Positions 16,633 through 25,054 of a stretch of DNA of 64,000 bases are shown one piece after another. Positions within the stretch are counted from its first letter, which is position 1, and every line of letters begins with the position of its first letter. A program made the position numbers and the translations under genes. Source of the DNA: an uncultured bacterium (GTDB lineage Bacteria > Cyanobacteriota > Vampirovibrionia > Gastranaerophilales > Gastranaerophilaceae); contig CATXCB010000006.1 in NCBI GenBank assembly GCA_958366705.1, positions 72,306-136,305 on the forward strand, read 5' to 3'. The notes below the pieces were generated by a model. That model worked only from the letters and a program-made list of their open reading frames with translations. It ran no database searches and had not been told where the DNA came from.

Positions 16633-17118
16633 ATGACTGGAGAAACAAAAAATTGCCCTTATTGTGGTGAGGAAATTTTAGCAGAGGCTATTAAGTGTAA
16701 GCATTGTAAAGAAATGCTGAACAATTTCAAAAATAGTAATAATACATCAGAAGATATTGTTATAAAGACCAAAGAGATGAACTTTTTGCAAAAATTGGCA
16801 AGTAACTATTGGATTGTCAAAAGTTGTATACTAAAAGAATTTAGTTATCAAAATGGATATATAGAACTTGTATGTTGTTCTGGTAAACATATTGAAGGTA
16901 ATACAAGTGAATTAGAAATTACTTTATTTAACGATTCTACATATGGTCGAACAATAGAAATAAAAAAATCTCAACAAGAAAAGTTAAAATTTTTTATTGA
17001 CAGTTGCGTGTTATCAGATAAAGAATCCGAACAAATATTTAAACTTTTGCAACCGAAAGAAACAAAACTCTCTAAGACTTTAGGTTTATTAGGTACTATT
17101 TTAGAGATTTTTTCATAA
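16633..17118 (+). CDS. Zinc-ribbon protein 1 of the cluster
   Basis: A 161-residue protein with an N-terminal zinc ribbon, CPYCGEEILAEAIKCKHCKE (residues 8-27), with four cysteines/histidines in CxxC-x10-CxxC layout. The remainder is a soluble-looking alpha/beta domain of unknown type. A strong AAAGGAGG precedes the ATG. First of four consecutive genes sharing the same ribbon, divergent from the XRE repressor. Function unknown. Confidence 0.75.
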   Translation: MTGETKNCPYCGEEILAEAIKCKHCKEMLNNFKNSNNTSEDIVIKTKEMNFLQKLASNYWIVKSCILKEFSYQNGYIELVCCSGKHIEGNTSELEITLFNDSTYGRTIEIKKSQQEKLKFFIDSCVLSDKESEQIFKLLQPKETKLSKTLGLLGTILEIFS

Positions 17119-17143
17119 AGTTTAAATGAAAGGGAATTATCCT

Positions 17144-17749
17144 ATGACAAAAATATGTCCATATTGTGGTGAAAAAATTCTAAAAAATGCGATAAAATGT
17201 AAACATTGCAGAGAGTATTTGGACACCCTCAAAATTATTCCAAATATTCAACAAATTATTGAGAATTACATTAAACAAAATTCTTTAAAAACAAATTGTA
17301 TTACAGTTGGTTCAAAATTGACAAATGAGTTAATTAATCAAAGTGGTATGTATTTTGAGAAAGAAGAAGTTCCACTATTGTTACTTTTTAAAAAAAGTCT
17401 TTTTTTTGATTTAAAAACTCGTATTTTAATTACAGACAAAAGAATCTATTTTAAAACTTTACCTGATACGTTTTTTATAGGTTTAACTTGTAATTTTGCT
17501 AAAAAAATGGAAGGTAAATGTAAAATCCAAGGCTTAGAATATTTAGAAATAGCAGAACATGACCATGCTATTGGAACAGCTTATATCGGTCATCAATTAA
17601 AAATCAACAATGATGTAGTTGGATTAGTTAGGATGGGAACATCTGTAGAGTTTGATGAAGACGCCATAAAATATCTTAATGAATTATTCAACACACTTGC
17701 TGATAATAATGTCATTAAAAACAGGGTAAGAAATTACTCTTTACAATAA
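17144..17749 (+). CDS. Zinc-ribbon protein 2 with PH-like domain
   Basis: A 201-residue protein beginning with zinc ribbon CPYCGEKILKNAIKCKHCRE. The ATG at 17144 is chosen over 17126 because AAAGGGA lies between them at proper spacing. The middle contains LFFDLKTRILITDKRIYFKT, the start of a bacterial PH-like (YvbH/bPH) domain, ending with ALKYLNELF-type helix (here AIKYLNELFNTL). It likely binds membrane or protein partners. Same operon as the first zinc-ribbon gene. Confidence 0.75.
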   Translation: MTKICPYCGEKILKNAIKCKHCREYLDTLKIIPNIQQIIENYIKQNSLKTNCITVGSKLTNELINQSGMYFEKEEVPLLLLFKKSLFFDLKTRILITDKRIYFKTLPDTFFIGLTCNFAKKMEGKCKIQGLEYLEIAEHDHAIGTAYIGHQLKINNDVVGLVRMGTSVEFDEDAIKYLNELFNTLADNNVIKNRVRNYSLQ

Positions 17750-17769
17750 TAAAACAAGGATTATTAATT

Positions 17770-18375
17770 ATGGAAAAGATGAAAAAATGCCCATTTTGCG
17801 AAAATGAAATTATAGAGATTGCAAAAAAATGCAAGTACTGTGGTAAATGGTTAGAAGTCGAATGCCCGTATTGTGCTGAAACTATTCCGGCAGAATTAAA
17901 AATATGCCCTCATTGTAACTCTAATCTTGAAAATTTTCAAAAAAAAGAAACTTCAATAGAACAACAATCCACAGAAAACATGTCTGAAAATTTTAATGTT
18001 TGTCCTTATTGTGGGAGTAAAATACCCACAAATACACAAAAATGCAAACATTGTGGAGAATGGTTGGTAACACAAGATAAAGATAAACCAAAAGCGGATT
18101 GGCATTTAGGAGCTTGGATTGAAGGAGTTATAGTATTGATAACGATGATATCAATGTTTATAACATCTTTTGAGAATGCAATTATTCCTATTTTTCTAAT
18201 TTATGTAGCTTTACATTTATACTTTCTACCATCATTAATTGCAGATAAAAAAAGAACTCAATATACTGGAGCAATATTTGCACTAAATTTACTTTTAGGT
18301 GCAACTGGGATTATATGGGTTGCCTGTCTGGTTTGGGCTTTAACATTATCAGATTTAAATAAAAAGACAAATTAA
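17770..18375 (+). CDS. Triple zinc-ribbon membrane protein
   Basis: A 201-residue protein with three zinc ribbons: CPFCENEIIEIAKKCKYCGK (8-27), CPYCAETIPAELKICPHCNS (33-52) and CPYCGSKIPTNTQKCKHCGE (79-98). Two or more hydrophobic helices follow from about residue 118 (IEGVIVLITMISMFITS, and a pair between ~140 and 195), so the ribbons should face the cytoplasm on a membrane anchor. It starts 20 bases after gene 2. Function unknown. Confidence 0.75.
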   Translation: MEKMKKCPFCENEIIEIAKKCKYCGKWLEVECPYCAETIPAELKICPHCNSNLENFQKKETSIEQQSTENMSENFNVCPYCGSKIPTNTQKCKHCGEWLVTQDKDKPKADWHLGAWIEGVIVLITMISMFITSFENAIIPIFLIYVALHLYFLPSLIADKKRTQYTGAIFALNLLLGATGIIWVACLVWALTLSDLNKKTN

Positions 18376-18407
18376 GTGTAACAAAATAAGAGGTAAAGAT
18401 TAAAATT

Positions 18408-19454
18408 ATGGAAAAAGAAACAAAAGTTTGCCCATATTGTGGTGAAGAAATTTTAGCAAAGGCTATAAAATGCAAACATTGTGGGGAATTCTTAGATAAC
18501 AATTCCTACAAACAAGTTAATAATGAGATGAAGAAATGTCCATTTTGTGCAGAAATGATACCTAAAGACGCAATATTCTGTAATATTTGTGAATCTTCAC
18601 TAAATAAGAATACTACAAATGAAAAACCTCAAATTGAATATACTAATACAGATACCCTTAAGACTGCTTCAAATAGTGCAGAAACTCCAAATAATTTAAA
18701 TCAATGGAATTGGGGAGCCTTCCTAACTACATGGATATGGGGACTTGCAAATAACAGTTATTTAACTCTTTTGGCACTAATCCCAGGTTTTGGCTTTATA
18801 TGGGCATTTGTATGTGGGCTTAAAGGTAATGAATGGGCATGGCAAAATAAGAAATGGTCAAATATAGAAGAATTCAACAATATCCAAAGAAAATGGGCGA
18901 CATTTAGCAGTATTATAATATCAACTATTTTAATTTTCAGTATTTTAGTACCTGTTTTAGTAATTACGGTAAAAATGGCAGAAACAACTAATCCATCAGA
19001 TAGGGTTCAAATTGTAAAAACAGAAGATGAAGCAATTATAGTTAAAAAAGCAGTTGAAATCTATCACAAAGAAAAAAACAAAGAAATGGCAAAAGACATG
19101 GGTATTTCACCTGAATGCTATAAAAAATATAGTGAAGTCTTTAAACAAGTTGATGATTGGAAAGATGCATTAGTGTGTTCAGATAAAGAAAATCAAGCGA
19201 TAAAAGACTACATAAAACGTGATGAAGTAGAAGGCTATAATAATGAATATGCACTTGATGATATTCCAGAACCGCTTTGGACTAATAATACAATGCCAAA
19301 AAGTTTGGTTCTTAAAGGTGTACCTATAATGTGCTTTGAAAAAGCTAATTTGGGTGATAACAGTAAATGTACAGAAAAACAGCTGAATATTATTAAAGAA
19401 TTCTACAAGAATAAGCAAGAACTTGATTTTGGAAAAGAGTATTTTGAATATTAA
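18408..19454 (+). CDS. Double zinc-ribbon membrane protein
   Basis: A 348-residue protein with two ribbons (CPYCGEEILAKAIKCKHCGE at 8-27 and CPFCAEMIPKDAIFCNICES at 44-63). A NWGAFLTTWIWGLANNSYLT segment and WAFVCGLKGNEWAW then a strong hydrophobic helix near 165-185 mark the membrane part, followed by a ~160-residue hydrophilic domain. The aromatic membrane region recalls DUF2628-type ribbon proteins. Last gene of the cluster, closed by a terminator. Confidence 0.75.
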   Translation: MEKETKVCPYCGEEILAKAIKCKHCGEFLDNNSYKQVNNEMKKCPFCAEMIPKDAIFCNICESSLNKNTTNEKPQIEYTNTDTLKTASNSAETPNNLNQWNWGAFLTTWIWGLANNSYLTLLALIPGFGFIWAFVCGLKGNEWAWQNKKWSNIEEFNNIQRKWATFSSIIISTILIFSILVPVLVITVKMAETTNPSDRVQIVKTEDEAIIVKKAVEIYHKEKNKEMAKDMGISPECYKKYSEVFKQVDDWKDALVCSDKENQAIKDYIKRDEVEGYNNEYALDDIPEPLWTNNTMPKSLVLKGVPIMCFEKANLGDNSKCTEKQLNIIKEFYKNKQELDFGKEYFEY

Positions 19455-19472
19455 AAATTCTTGAATACAACT

Positions 19473-19507
19473 AAAGGTTACTTAGATTTAGCAGAGTAAC
19501 CTTTTTT
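19473..19507 (+). terminator. Intrinsic terminator after the zinc-ribbon cluster
   Basis: AAAGGTTAC at 19473-19481 pairs with GTAACCTTT at 19496-19504, followed by further T residues. Confidence 0.85.
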
Positions 19508-19603
19508 AATGTTTAAATAATTTAATATATAAATTTCATAAAAAGTTTTATCCCATTCAATCTGAATTCAGAGATTTTTATGTATAATAAAGTTAGGTAT
19601 ATT

Positions 19604-20107
19604 ATGGCAAATGTTTATAAAAAAAATCCAACGTGGATAGAAGCAAAACTAAATACTGCGACAGAGTATGAGTTAGAACAATTATTTCTAAAACATGAAT
19701 TATTGTTAGATCCTAGAAATTTCACAGTATTCTTTTTTGGCCGGTCTATCGTTTTAAATGCTCAAGAATATAAGTTCTTAAAGGCTATTCTAACAAAAAA
19801 AGGTGAAAAAGTTAAAGCTGAAAAACTAATGAAACAAATCAAGTCTGGATGTAAACAAGAATTAATGCAAACATTGTCATATAGAATTAAAAGCAAAATA
19901 AAGTGTAAACTGAAAGCGGTTTCATCGTCAAAAATTCCTATTTGTGAAAATGAGTGGATATTAGTAGACCAAAATCACGAACAGAATAGAGAACTTGATG
20001 ATTGTGGGCATATTTATCATTACCAAAGCTTTGATTTTGAACAGTATTTTAATATGCTAATTTCAGTTAAAGATGGCTCTTATTATACGGATTTTCGACC
20101 TGCTTAA
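19604..20107 (+). CDS. Winged-helix-like DNA-binding protein
   Basis: A 167-residue protein. The start at 19604 is chosen because a -10-like TATAAT (19583-19588) overlaps the earlier in-frame ATG at 19580, and AGG lies at good spacing before 19604. The segment RSIVLNAQEYKFLKAILTKK followed by EKLMKQI and LSYRIKSKIK resembles the C-terminal winged helix of OmpR-type regulators, without a receiver domain. It sits before the replication genes and may regulate them. The family call is by pattern only. Confidence 0.6.
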   Translation: MANVYKKNPTWIEAKLNTATEYELEQLFLKHELLLDPRNFTVFFFGRSIVLNAQEYKFLKAILTKKGEKVKAEKLMKQIKSGCKQELMQTLSYRIKSKIKCKLKAVSSSKIPICENEWILVDQNHEQNRELDDCGHIYHYQSFDFEQYFNMLISVKDGSYYTDFRPA

Positions 20108-20493
20108 CATTTTTTTACAATGGGTTCTATTGATTAAGGGATAAGAGATTAAGGCATGTAGCCCAAAAGCCTTACTATTGTTGATTTTTAGATTCAATTA
20201 AATTCTATTTTTTATATCTTGGTTTAAAATAGCATTCTGGCAAGTATTCTATTTTTTACAAACTTACTTTTGACGATATTAGGCAACTTGCGAAAGTCTC
20301 TCTATGAAAGGGTTATAGGGTTTACAAAAATAAAATTTTAATAAATAATTAAAACATAATAAAAAGGAGGTACAAACTAGCACCTCACAAAAAATTTCTT
20401 TCAACAAATATTTTAACACAAAAAAAAATTAAAAGTGCTAGTTAGTAATCCTTCTTTTGTTAAGTAGTAGAAAAACTCACTAAAGGAGGAAAA
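20108..20493. other. Non-coding region, candidate replication origin of the island
   Basis: No gene is visible. The region holds a 15-base near-direct repeat (20202-20216 and 20246-20260), a short hairpin TAAGGC/GCCTTA near 20150-20174, and a 9 bp inverted repeat AACTAGCAC/GTGCTAGTT (20375-20383 and 20435-20443) enclosing a highly AT-rich stretch. It lies immediately upstream of the primase and helicase genes, where satellite origins are commonly found. Origin function is inference. Confidence 0.45.
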
Positions 20494-21369
20494 ATGACAA
20501 AAAGGTCAATTTATGACAACTGGCGTTCATTCGCCACATTCCCTTGCAAGGGGAATTCAAAACAACCCGCAACTAGAAATGGGTTCAAAGATGCACAATT
20601 TGGACAAGATGTGCAGCAAATTATAGACTGTGGTTACAATTCAGGATTAGCTTGTGCGATGTCAAATTTAATCTGTATAGATTGTGATGTAGATGAGACA
20701 AAAGGCTATGACGGATTACAATCGTTAGCGGAAAAGGAAAATGAATTAGGGAAACTTCCTAAAACACTTACTCAAAAAACTCCAAGAGGGGGAAGACATT
20801 TTATTTTTTCTGCAAGGAAAATCAATAATCCTATAGGAAAAATAGGAAAAAGCATTGACATTAAATTTCAGGGGTTTATTTTAATCGCTCCCTCGTCAAT
20901 AAATGGAAAAAGTTATGAAATTATTGACGGAGTTGATGAAAACGGCAATTTTATTATTGCTGAGTTACCACAAGCTTGGCTTGATTACATCAATAAAGAT
21001 ACTAATTCTCGCCAACAACAAGCTCAAAAATCATATTTTACCACAACAGAAAAAAGAGTTTACAAGAATATTGATATAGAGAAAATCTTCAATAACTGTG
21101 CATTCTTGCGTTATTGCAGAGAGAATGCGGATTGTCTTTCAGAACCTGAGTGGTTTAGTATGATTAGTGTTTTGGCTCAAATAGAAGATTCTGATGAGTT
21201 AATACATGAGCTTTCTGAGCCATATCCAACTTATAGCTTTGATGAAACGCAGAAAAAAATTGAATATGCAAGAGCTTTTGGGCATCCACAAACCTGTGCT
21301 TATTTATCAGCCAACTATGCAGAAATCTGCAAAATTTGCACAAAATTTAAAAATGAAAGAGAGGCATAA
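20494..21369 (+). CDS. Prim-Pol type primase/polymerase
   Basis: A 291-residue archaeo-eukaryotic-type primase (bifunctional primase/polymerase N-terminal family). The catalytic D-x-D lies in ICIDCDVDE (about 65-70), GGRHFIF near 105-111 supplies the conserved histidine, and IDIKFQGFILIAPSS follows. A C-terminal helical PriCT-like region starts near 190. Strong ribosome-binding site AAAGGAGG. One base separates it from the helicase gene. Together they should replicate the excised island. Confidence 0.88.
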   Translation: MTKRSIYDNWRSFATFPCKGNSKQPATRNGFKDAQFGQDVQQIIDCGYNSGLACAMSNLICIDCDVDETKGYDGLQSLAEKENELGKLPKTLTQKTPRGGRHFIFSARKINNPIGKIGKSIDIKFQGFILIAPSSINGKSYEIIDGVDENGNFIIAELPQAWLDYINKDTNSRQQQAQKSYFTTTEKRVYKNIDIEKIFNNCAFLRYCRENADCLSEPEWFSMISVLAQIEDSDELIHELSEPYPTYSFDETQKKIEYARAFGHPQTCAYLSANYAEICKICTKFKNEREA

Positions 21370-21370
21370 A

Positions 21371-23269
21371 ATGACTGAATTATCTGAAAATATTAAAAAC
21401 CCAATTGATATTGGAAAGAAAACGATTGAAGATATTTTCAATCAGAATAAGAAGTTACTAGATGCTGTAACTTTCATATCAAAAGCTACAATTAGTTGTA
21501 AATTTGGTGAATACAATCTGCCTAATCAGAATAGATTTTTGTTACAGAAATGGAATAAAACGTTCTCTGTTGAAAAGAAAAAAGATAAATTGCAAGTAAA
21601 ATTGCTAGCTAATTTCATTGTAGATAATGTTAGAGAATGTACACTCATGTATAATGACAAAAGCGAGAGAAAGTCACATAAATACTACGTTATTTCTCTA
21701 AAAAATAGCAAAGGGATTATCGAAAAAGAAGTAGAAGTTGCAAACAATTCCAAGTCAGACGTTAAGCAATTTGAAACGACAGTAAACAGTCTTTTCACAG
21801 ACTTTCAAGTCTATATGTCCGAGGCTGAATTCAAAACCTTTGTAGGAGAATATGTCTCGCCAAAGGTAGCAACAACTACAACAATTTATACAAATGCCGG
21901 AAAAATCGATGAAACATCATTTCTATACGATAATGCTCTTGCAACTTCAACAGGTATAAGTTGGGCTGATAGTGACGGTTACATTAAAACTGGAGAAAAT
22001 ACTTTTGTAAGACTTGCAGAATCAACTCATTATTTACCTAAACTGGCAACAAGCGTTAGAACACCTCAAGTTATAGCAAACGAACTAATGACGAATATTC
22101 TAGAATGCTGGAGTGAGAATATAGTTCTACCTTTGATAACCCTTGGTCATATGACTATGGCGATGTACTATGAGGATTTTATAAAACGGCATGGGGCTCC
22201 GACATTAATTTTGTATGGTGAGACCGGAACTGGAAAATCAACTCTTGTAACTGTTGGTTTATCTATTTTTGGACTATCAAGAGATGCTCTTACATCTGGG
22301 GGTTCAACTGCTAAGAGCAATGAGTATTTCTGCTCAAAATATAACGGAATGAACGTTTGCATAGATGATGTTAAGGGAGAAACTTTGACCTCAAGCAATT
22401 TTACATCCTTAGTAAAGGGGGTTTATAAGGGTGTTGCTCGGACTAAAATGTTGCCTTATGGTAAAGGTGTTGAATATATAAATATTTGTAGCCCTTTAGC
22501 CTATTCAACGAATGAGTCCTTACCAGATCTAAAAGAAGTTGTTAACCGCATGAATATTGTTGAAATCTTTGGCAAAGTATTTAAAGCCGATAAATTCAAT
22601 TATCACGAAGTTGACAAAGACAATAACGCACGATTAAAAGAATTGTCTTTAATCTTACCTGAATTTTTGAAATACTCAACAGAAGACGTTATCAAGCTAT
22701 ATGAGGATGTCTTTGAAATTCTAAAAGCTAATGTAAAAGATACACAAAATCGTGTAATAAGTAACATAGCTTATGCTTATACAGGAGCATTAATGTTACT
22801 TGCTATTGCAGATATAACATTGGAAGATTTACAAGATAAAATTATTCAATATGCTAAAAATCAAATTGAGAAATATGAAAACCTTAAAACGGTTGTTGAT
22901 AAAGTCTTGGCTGAAATTCCTACACTTTATGAACTTGGCATTATTCAGAAAGATGTACATTTTAGAATCTTTAAAGAAAAAACAAATGGTAACGAAACTT
23001 TGCAAGTAAAATTCAAAAAAGACGTTATTATTACTGCAATAAACAAATACTATTGTGGCAATAGGAAAAAACAGATAGATGAAAATTCATTCTTGAGTTA
23101 TGCAAAAAATCACAGAAGATATAAAGGCAATATATCTACTCGATTTGATAACAAAGTAACAAATGCAATGTGCTTTGATGTCAGTGGGATGGAAGAATAT
23201 AGTGACTTTGGCTCAATGATTGAAGCTATGTCTGCCGAAGAATTACGTAGTAATCTCAATAGTAATTAA
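21371..23269 (+). CDS. P-loop replicative ATPase/helicase of the island
   Basis: A 632-residue protein starting at the ATG one base after the primase stop. Walker A GETGTGKST lies at about 283-291 and Walker B-like NVCIDDVKGE near 333, followed by SPLAYSTNESLPDL (sensor-like) near 376. The organisation matches DUF927/SF3-like helicases that accompany Prim-Pol primases in satellites and plasmids. The N-terminal 250 residues have no recognised domain. It should unwind island DNA during replication. Confidence 0.82.
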   Translation: MTELSENIKNPIDIGKKTIEDIFNQNKKLLDAVTFISKATISCKFGEYNLPNQNRFLLQKWNKTFSVEKKKDKLQVKLLANFIVDNVRECTLMYNDKSERKSHKYYVISLKNSKGIIEKEVEVANNSKSDVKQFETTVNSLFTDFQVYMSEAEFKTFVGEYVSPKVATTTTIYTNAGKIDETSFLYDNALATSTGISWADSDGYIKTGENTFVRLAESTHYLPKLATSVRTPQVIANELMTNILECWSENIVLPLITLGHMTMAMYYEDFIKRHGAPTLILYGETGTGKSTLVTVGLSIFGLSRDALTSGGSTAKSNEYFCSKYNGMNVCIDDVKGETLTSSNFTSLVKGVYKGVARTKMLPYGKGVEYINICSPLAYSTNESLPDLKEVVNRMNIVEIFGKVFKADKFNYHEVDKDNNARLKELSLILPEFLKYSTEDVIKLYEDVFEILKANVKDTQNRVISNIAYAYTGALMLLAIADITLEDLQDKIIQYAKNQIEKYENLKTVVDKVLAEIPTLYELGIIQKDVHFRIFKEKTNGNETLQVKFKKDVIITAINKYYCGNRKKQIDENSFLSYAKNHRRYKGNISTRFDNKVTNAMCFDVSGMEEYSDFGSMIEAMSAEELRSNLNSN

Positions 23270-23293
23270 AGTAACTCTTTACCCATTACATCT

Positions 23294-23318
23294 GAAAGAT
23301 AATCTCTGATTATCTTTC
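23294..23318. repeat. Perfect hairpin after the helicase gene
   Basis: GAAAGATAATC and GATTATCTTTC form an 11 bp perfect stem around TCT. There is no T-run, so it may be a weak terminator, an mRNA-stabilising structure or a protein-binding palindrome in front of the excisionase-integrase operon. Confidence 0.6.
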
Positions 23319-23390
23319 GGGTTGGGAAGAGGGATTGTAATTTTGTAATAATAAAGTTTAGAAGAAAAAATAAAAAAAAGGAGAATCAAT

Positions 23391-23597
23391 ATGGTTGAAT
23401 TATATACTTTTAAAGAATTTTGTACTAGCGTAGTAAAAGCTAATCCAAATACGGTTAAGACTTGGAAACGAAGAGGGGATTTACCTGAAAAAATCTTTTT
23501 CAAAATAGGTGGAACTTTGTATATCTTAAAAAATAAATATGAGCAATGGGTGCTAGAAAGCCAAAAAGAGGATGGTGATTGTCATGACAACATATAA
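23391..23597 (+). CDS. Excisionase-like HTH protein
   Basis: A 68-residue protein with YTFKEFCTSVVKANPNTVKT, then WKRRGDLPEKIFFKIGGTLY, the compact winged-HTH layout of MerR-like excisionases and helix-turn-helix domain 17 proteins. AAAGGAG precedes the ATG. It overlaps the integrase start by 14 bases. The pair should govern integration versus excision. Confidence 0.8.
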   Translation: MVELYTFKEFCTSVVKANPNTVKTWKRRGDLPEKIFFKIGGTLYILKNKYEQWVLESQKEDGDCHDNI

Positions 23598-24657
23598 GCA
23601 AAAAAACAAATGGTACTATCAATTTATGCTCAATGGAGAAAGGAAGCACGGTCTTTGCACCGGTGCTTCTGATAAAAAAGAAGCTTACCAGTTTGAAAAT
23701 GCGATTAAATATAGGTTGGCACAACAACAAAACGGTGTTATCCCTAGAGAAGAAAAGAATGTTTCTTTAGGAAAACTGATAAAACTCTATGACAGCTATG
23801 CCAAAAATAATAAACGCAGTTATGACAGAGATGTTTATACACTAAAGATTATTGCTAACTACTTTGGAGAAAACTGTACAGTTCAGCAAATTACTCCAAA
23901 AAGAATAGAGGACTTTAAAGAACATTTGATTAACCAACGAAAAGTAAAGAATTCTACAATTAACAAATATATTAGGGTATTAAGCAAAATGTTTAATCTT
24001 GGTATAGACAATGAGATTTTAAGTAAAAATCCAGTTAGTAAAGTCGTTAAGCTTAAAGAAGATAACCATAAAATCAGATATCTAACAAAGGCAGAAGAAA
24101 AACGATTATTCACTGAAATTCAAAAAGAATATGAAGTTTTAGACAGATATACAAGAAAAAAGAAAAGGGTTCAACCTTATTTGTATCTAAAGCCTATTAT
24201 AATCACAGCACTTCAAACAGGAATGAGAAAAAGTGAAATTTTAAGTCTTGAGTGGGAGAATATCAATTTTGAGTATGGTTATATCGATTTGTTAAAAACA
24301 AAGACGAACAGACCAAGAAAAATACCTTTATCAACTGGCTTAAGAGAACTCTTTAAGGGATTAGAAAGAGAATCTAAATATGTGTTTACTAACCCCAAAA
24401 CAAATACTGCATATAAAAGCATAACTAAATCTTTCAAAGCGGTTTTGGAAAAGGCTAAGATTAAAGATTTCAGATTTCACGATTTGAGGCACACAGTTGC
24501 AACAAGACTTGTAGAAAAGAACATAGATTTATTTGTTGTTCAAGACATACTAGGTCATTCAAAAATAACAACTACTCAAAGATATGCTCATCCTGTACCT
24601 CAAAGAAAACTTGATGCCGTAGAAATTCTTAGTACCTACACTAATCAGCCCTCATAA
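23584..24657 (+). CDS. int: Tyrosine integrase of the island
   Basis: A 357-residue integrase. An N-terminal arm-binding domain (KNKWYYQFMLNGERKHGLCT) is followed by a SAM-like core-binding domain (~60-160) and a complete catalytic domain: R~215 in TGMRKSEILSLEW, H299 and R302 in FHDLRHTVATRL, H325 in LGHSK and Y334 in RYAH. The ATG at 23584 (GGTGA upstream) is preferred over 23572. It ends 157 bases from the tRNA-Gly att core, as expected of tRNA-specific integrases. Confidence 0.94.
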   Translation: MTTYKQKNKWYYQFMLNGERKHGLCTGASDKKEAYQFENAIKYRLAQQQNGVIPREEKNVSLGKLIKLYDSYAKNNKRSYDRDVYTLKIIANYFGENCTVQQITPKRIEDFKEHLINQRKVKNSTINKYIRVLSKMFNLGIDNEILSKNPVSKVVKLKEDNHKIRYLTKAEEKRLFTEIQKEYEVLDRYTRKKKRVQPYLYLKPIIITALQTGMRKSEILSLEWENINFEYGYIDLLKTKTNRPRKIPLSTGLRELFKGLERESKYVFTNPKTNTAYKSITKSFKAVLEKAKIKDFRFHDLRHTVATRLVEKNIDLFVVQDILGHSKITTTQRYAHPVPQRKLDAVEILSTYTNQPS

Positions 24658-24670
24658 TGAGGGCTTTTTT
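24647..24670 (+). terminator. Intrinsic terminator of the integrase gene
   Basis: AGCCCTCA and TGAGGGCT form a stem around the integrase stop codon TAA, followed by T6. Confidence 0.9.
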
Positions 24671-24744
24671 ATATCAATAAAACTATAAGTTTCAGTTATC
24701 GACGTTTTAGTTTCACCATCCTATGCTTAAGTTTTGAAAACTAA

Positions 24745-24773
24745 ATTACCCACAGATTACCCACAGAAAATTA
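24745..24773. repeat. Right-end attP arm-like repeats
   Basis: ATTACCCACAG is repeated in tandem, 41 bases from the att core. The same doubled ATTACCCAC motif, in the same orientation, lies near the left end at 8494. These are candidate integrase arm-binding sites. Confidence 0.6.
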
Positions 24774-24783
24774 AACAATAAAA

Positions 24784-24805
24784 AAGAAGGTCTCAAAACC
24801 TTCTT
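24784..24805 (-). terminator. tRNA-Gly terminator supplied by the island
   Basis: AAGAAGGT and ACCTTCTT form an 8 bp stem. On the minus strand it lies six bases after the encoded CCA and is followed by a run of T. It replaces the chromosomal terminator now displaced to 8329-8366. Confidence 0.75.
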
Positions 24806-24810
24806 CTTTA

Positions 24811-24885
24811 TGGAGCGGGAGACGAGGCTCGAACTCGCGACATCCTCCTTGGCAAGGAGGCATTCTACCACTGAATTACCCCCGC
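24811..24885 (-). tRNA. tRNA-Gly (anticodon GCC)
   Basis: Read on the minus strand the 75 bases fold as a standard cloverleaf: a 7 bp acceptor stem, a D arm containing TTCAGTGGTAGAA, an anticodon stem CCTCC/GGAGG with loop TTGCCAA, and a T arm with GTTCGAGTC. The discriminator is T and CCA is encoded. Its 3' half is the attachment site of the adjacent island and is duplicated at 8367-8409. Confidence 0.95.
24814..24856 (-). repeat. Proximal att site inside tRNA-Gly
   Basis: Identical over 43 bases to 8367-8409. The repeat covers the tRNA from the anticodon loop to the discriminator base, so integration preserves a functional tRNA. Confidence 0.93.
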
Positions 24886-25054
24886 ATATTTGGGTTACTT
24901 CTTTATAATACATGCTAAAAAAAAAATATCAAGCACTTTTTTATTATTTTTTTGTAAAGTTTTATTTATATGAAATATAAATTATAGCAAAATTATTTAT
25001 CACACTACTTTATAGTTACAAAAGGACTCTACATACAGAAAGGATTATTTAATA

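Larger units (their letters stand above)
8367..24856. mobile_element. tRNA-Gly integrative island (satellite/PICI-like) with defence-type cargo
   Basis: The boundaries are perfect 43 bp direct repeats at 8367-8409 and 24814-24856, giving a unit of about 16.45 kb. The integrase gene lies next to the intact tRNA, with an excisionase-like gene overlapping it and a Prim-Pol primase and P-loop helicase just upstream. No capsid, portal, terminase, relaxase or type IV secretion gene is present. An int-xis-primase-helicase core without structural genes matches phage-inducible chromosomal islands and other satellites; mobilisation by an unknown helper is inferred. The cargo comprises HEPN-like, toxin-antitoxin, methyltransferase, PIN-GNAT/ASCH and zinc-ribbon genes. 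Confidence 0.88.

Noticed and set aside
16633..18500. Possible CRISPR-like or tandem repeat from recurring TGCAAACATTGTGG segments
   Set aside because: The recurrences are codons of homologous zinc ribbons in separate genes, not evenly spaced repeats.
21206..21370. Extension of the helicase gene upstream into the primase gene
   Set aside because: The longer frame would overlap the primase by 160 bases; the ATG at 21371, one base after the primase stop, is the natural start.
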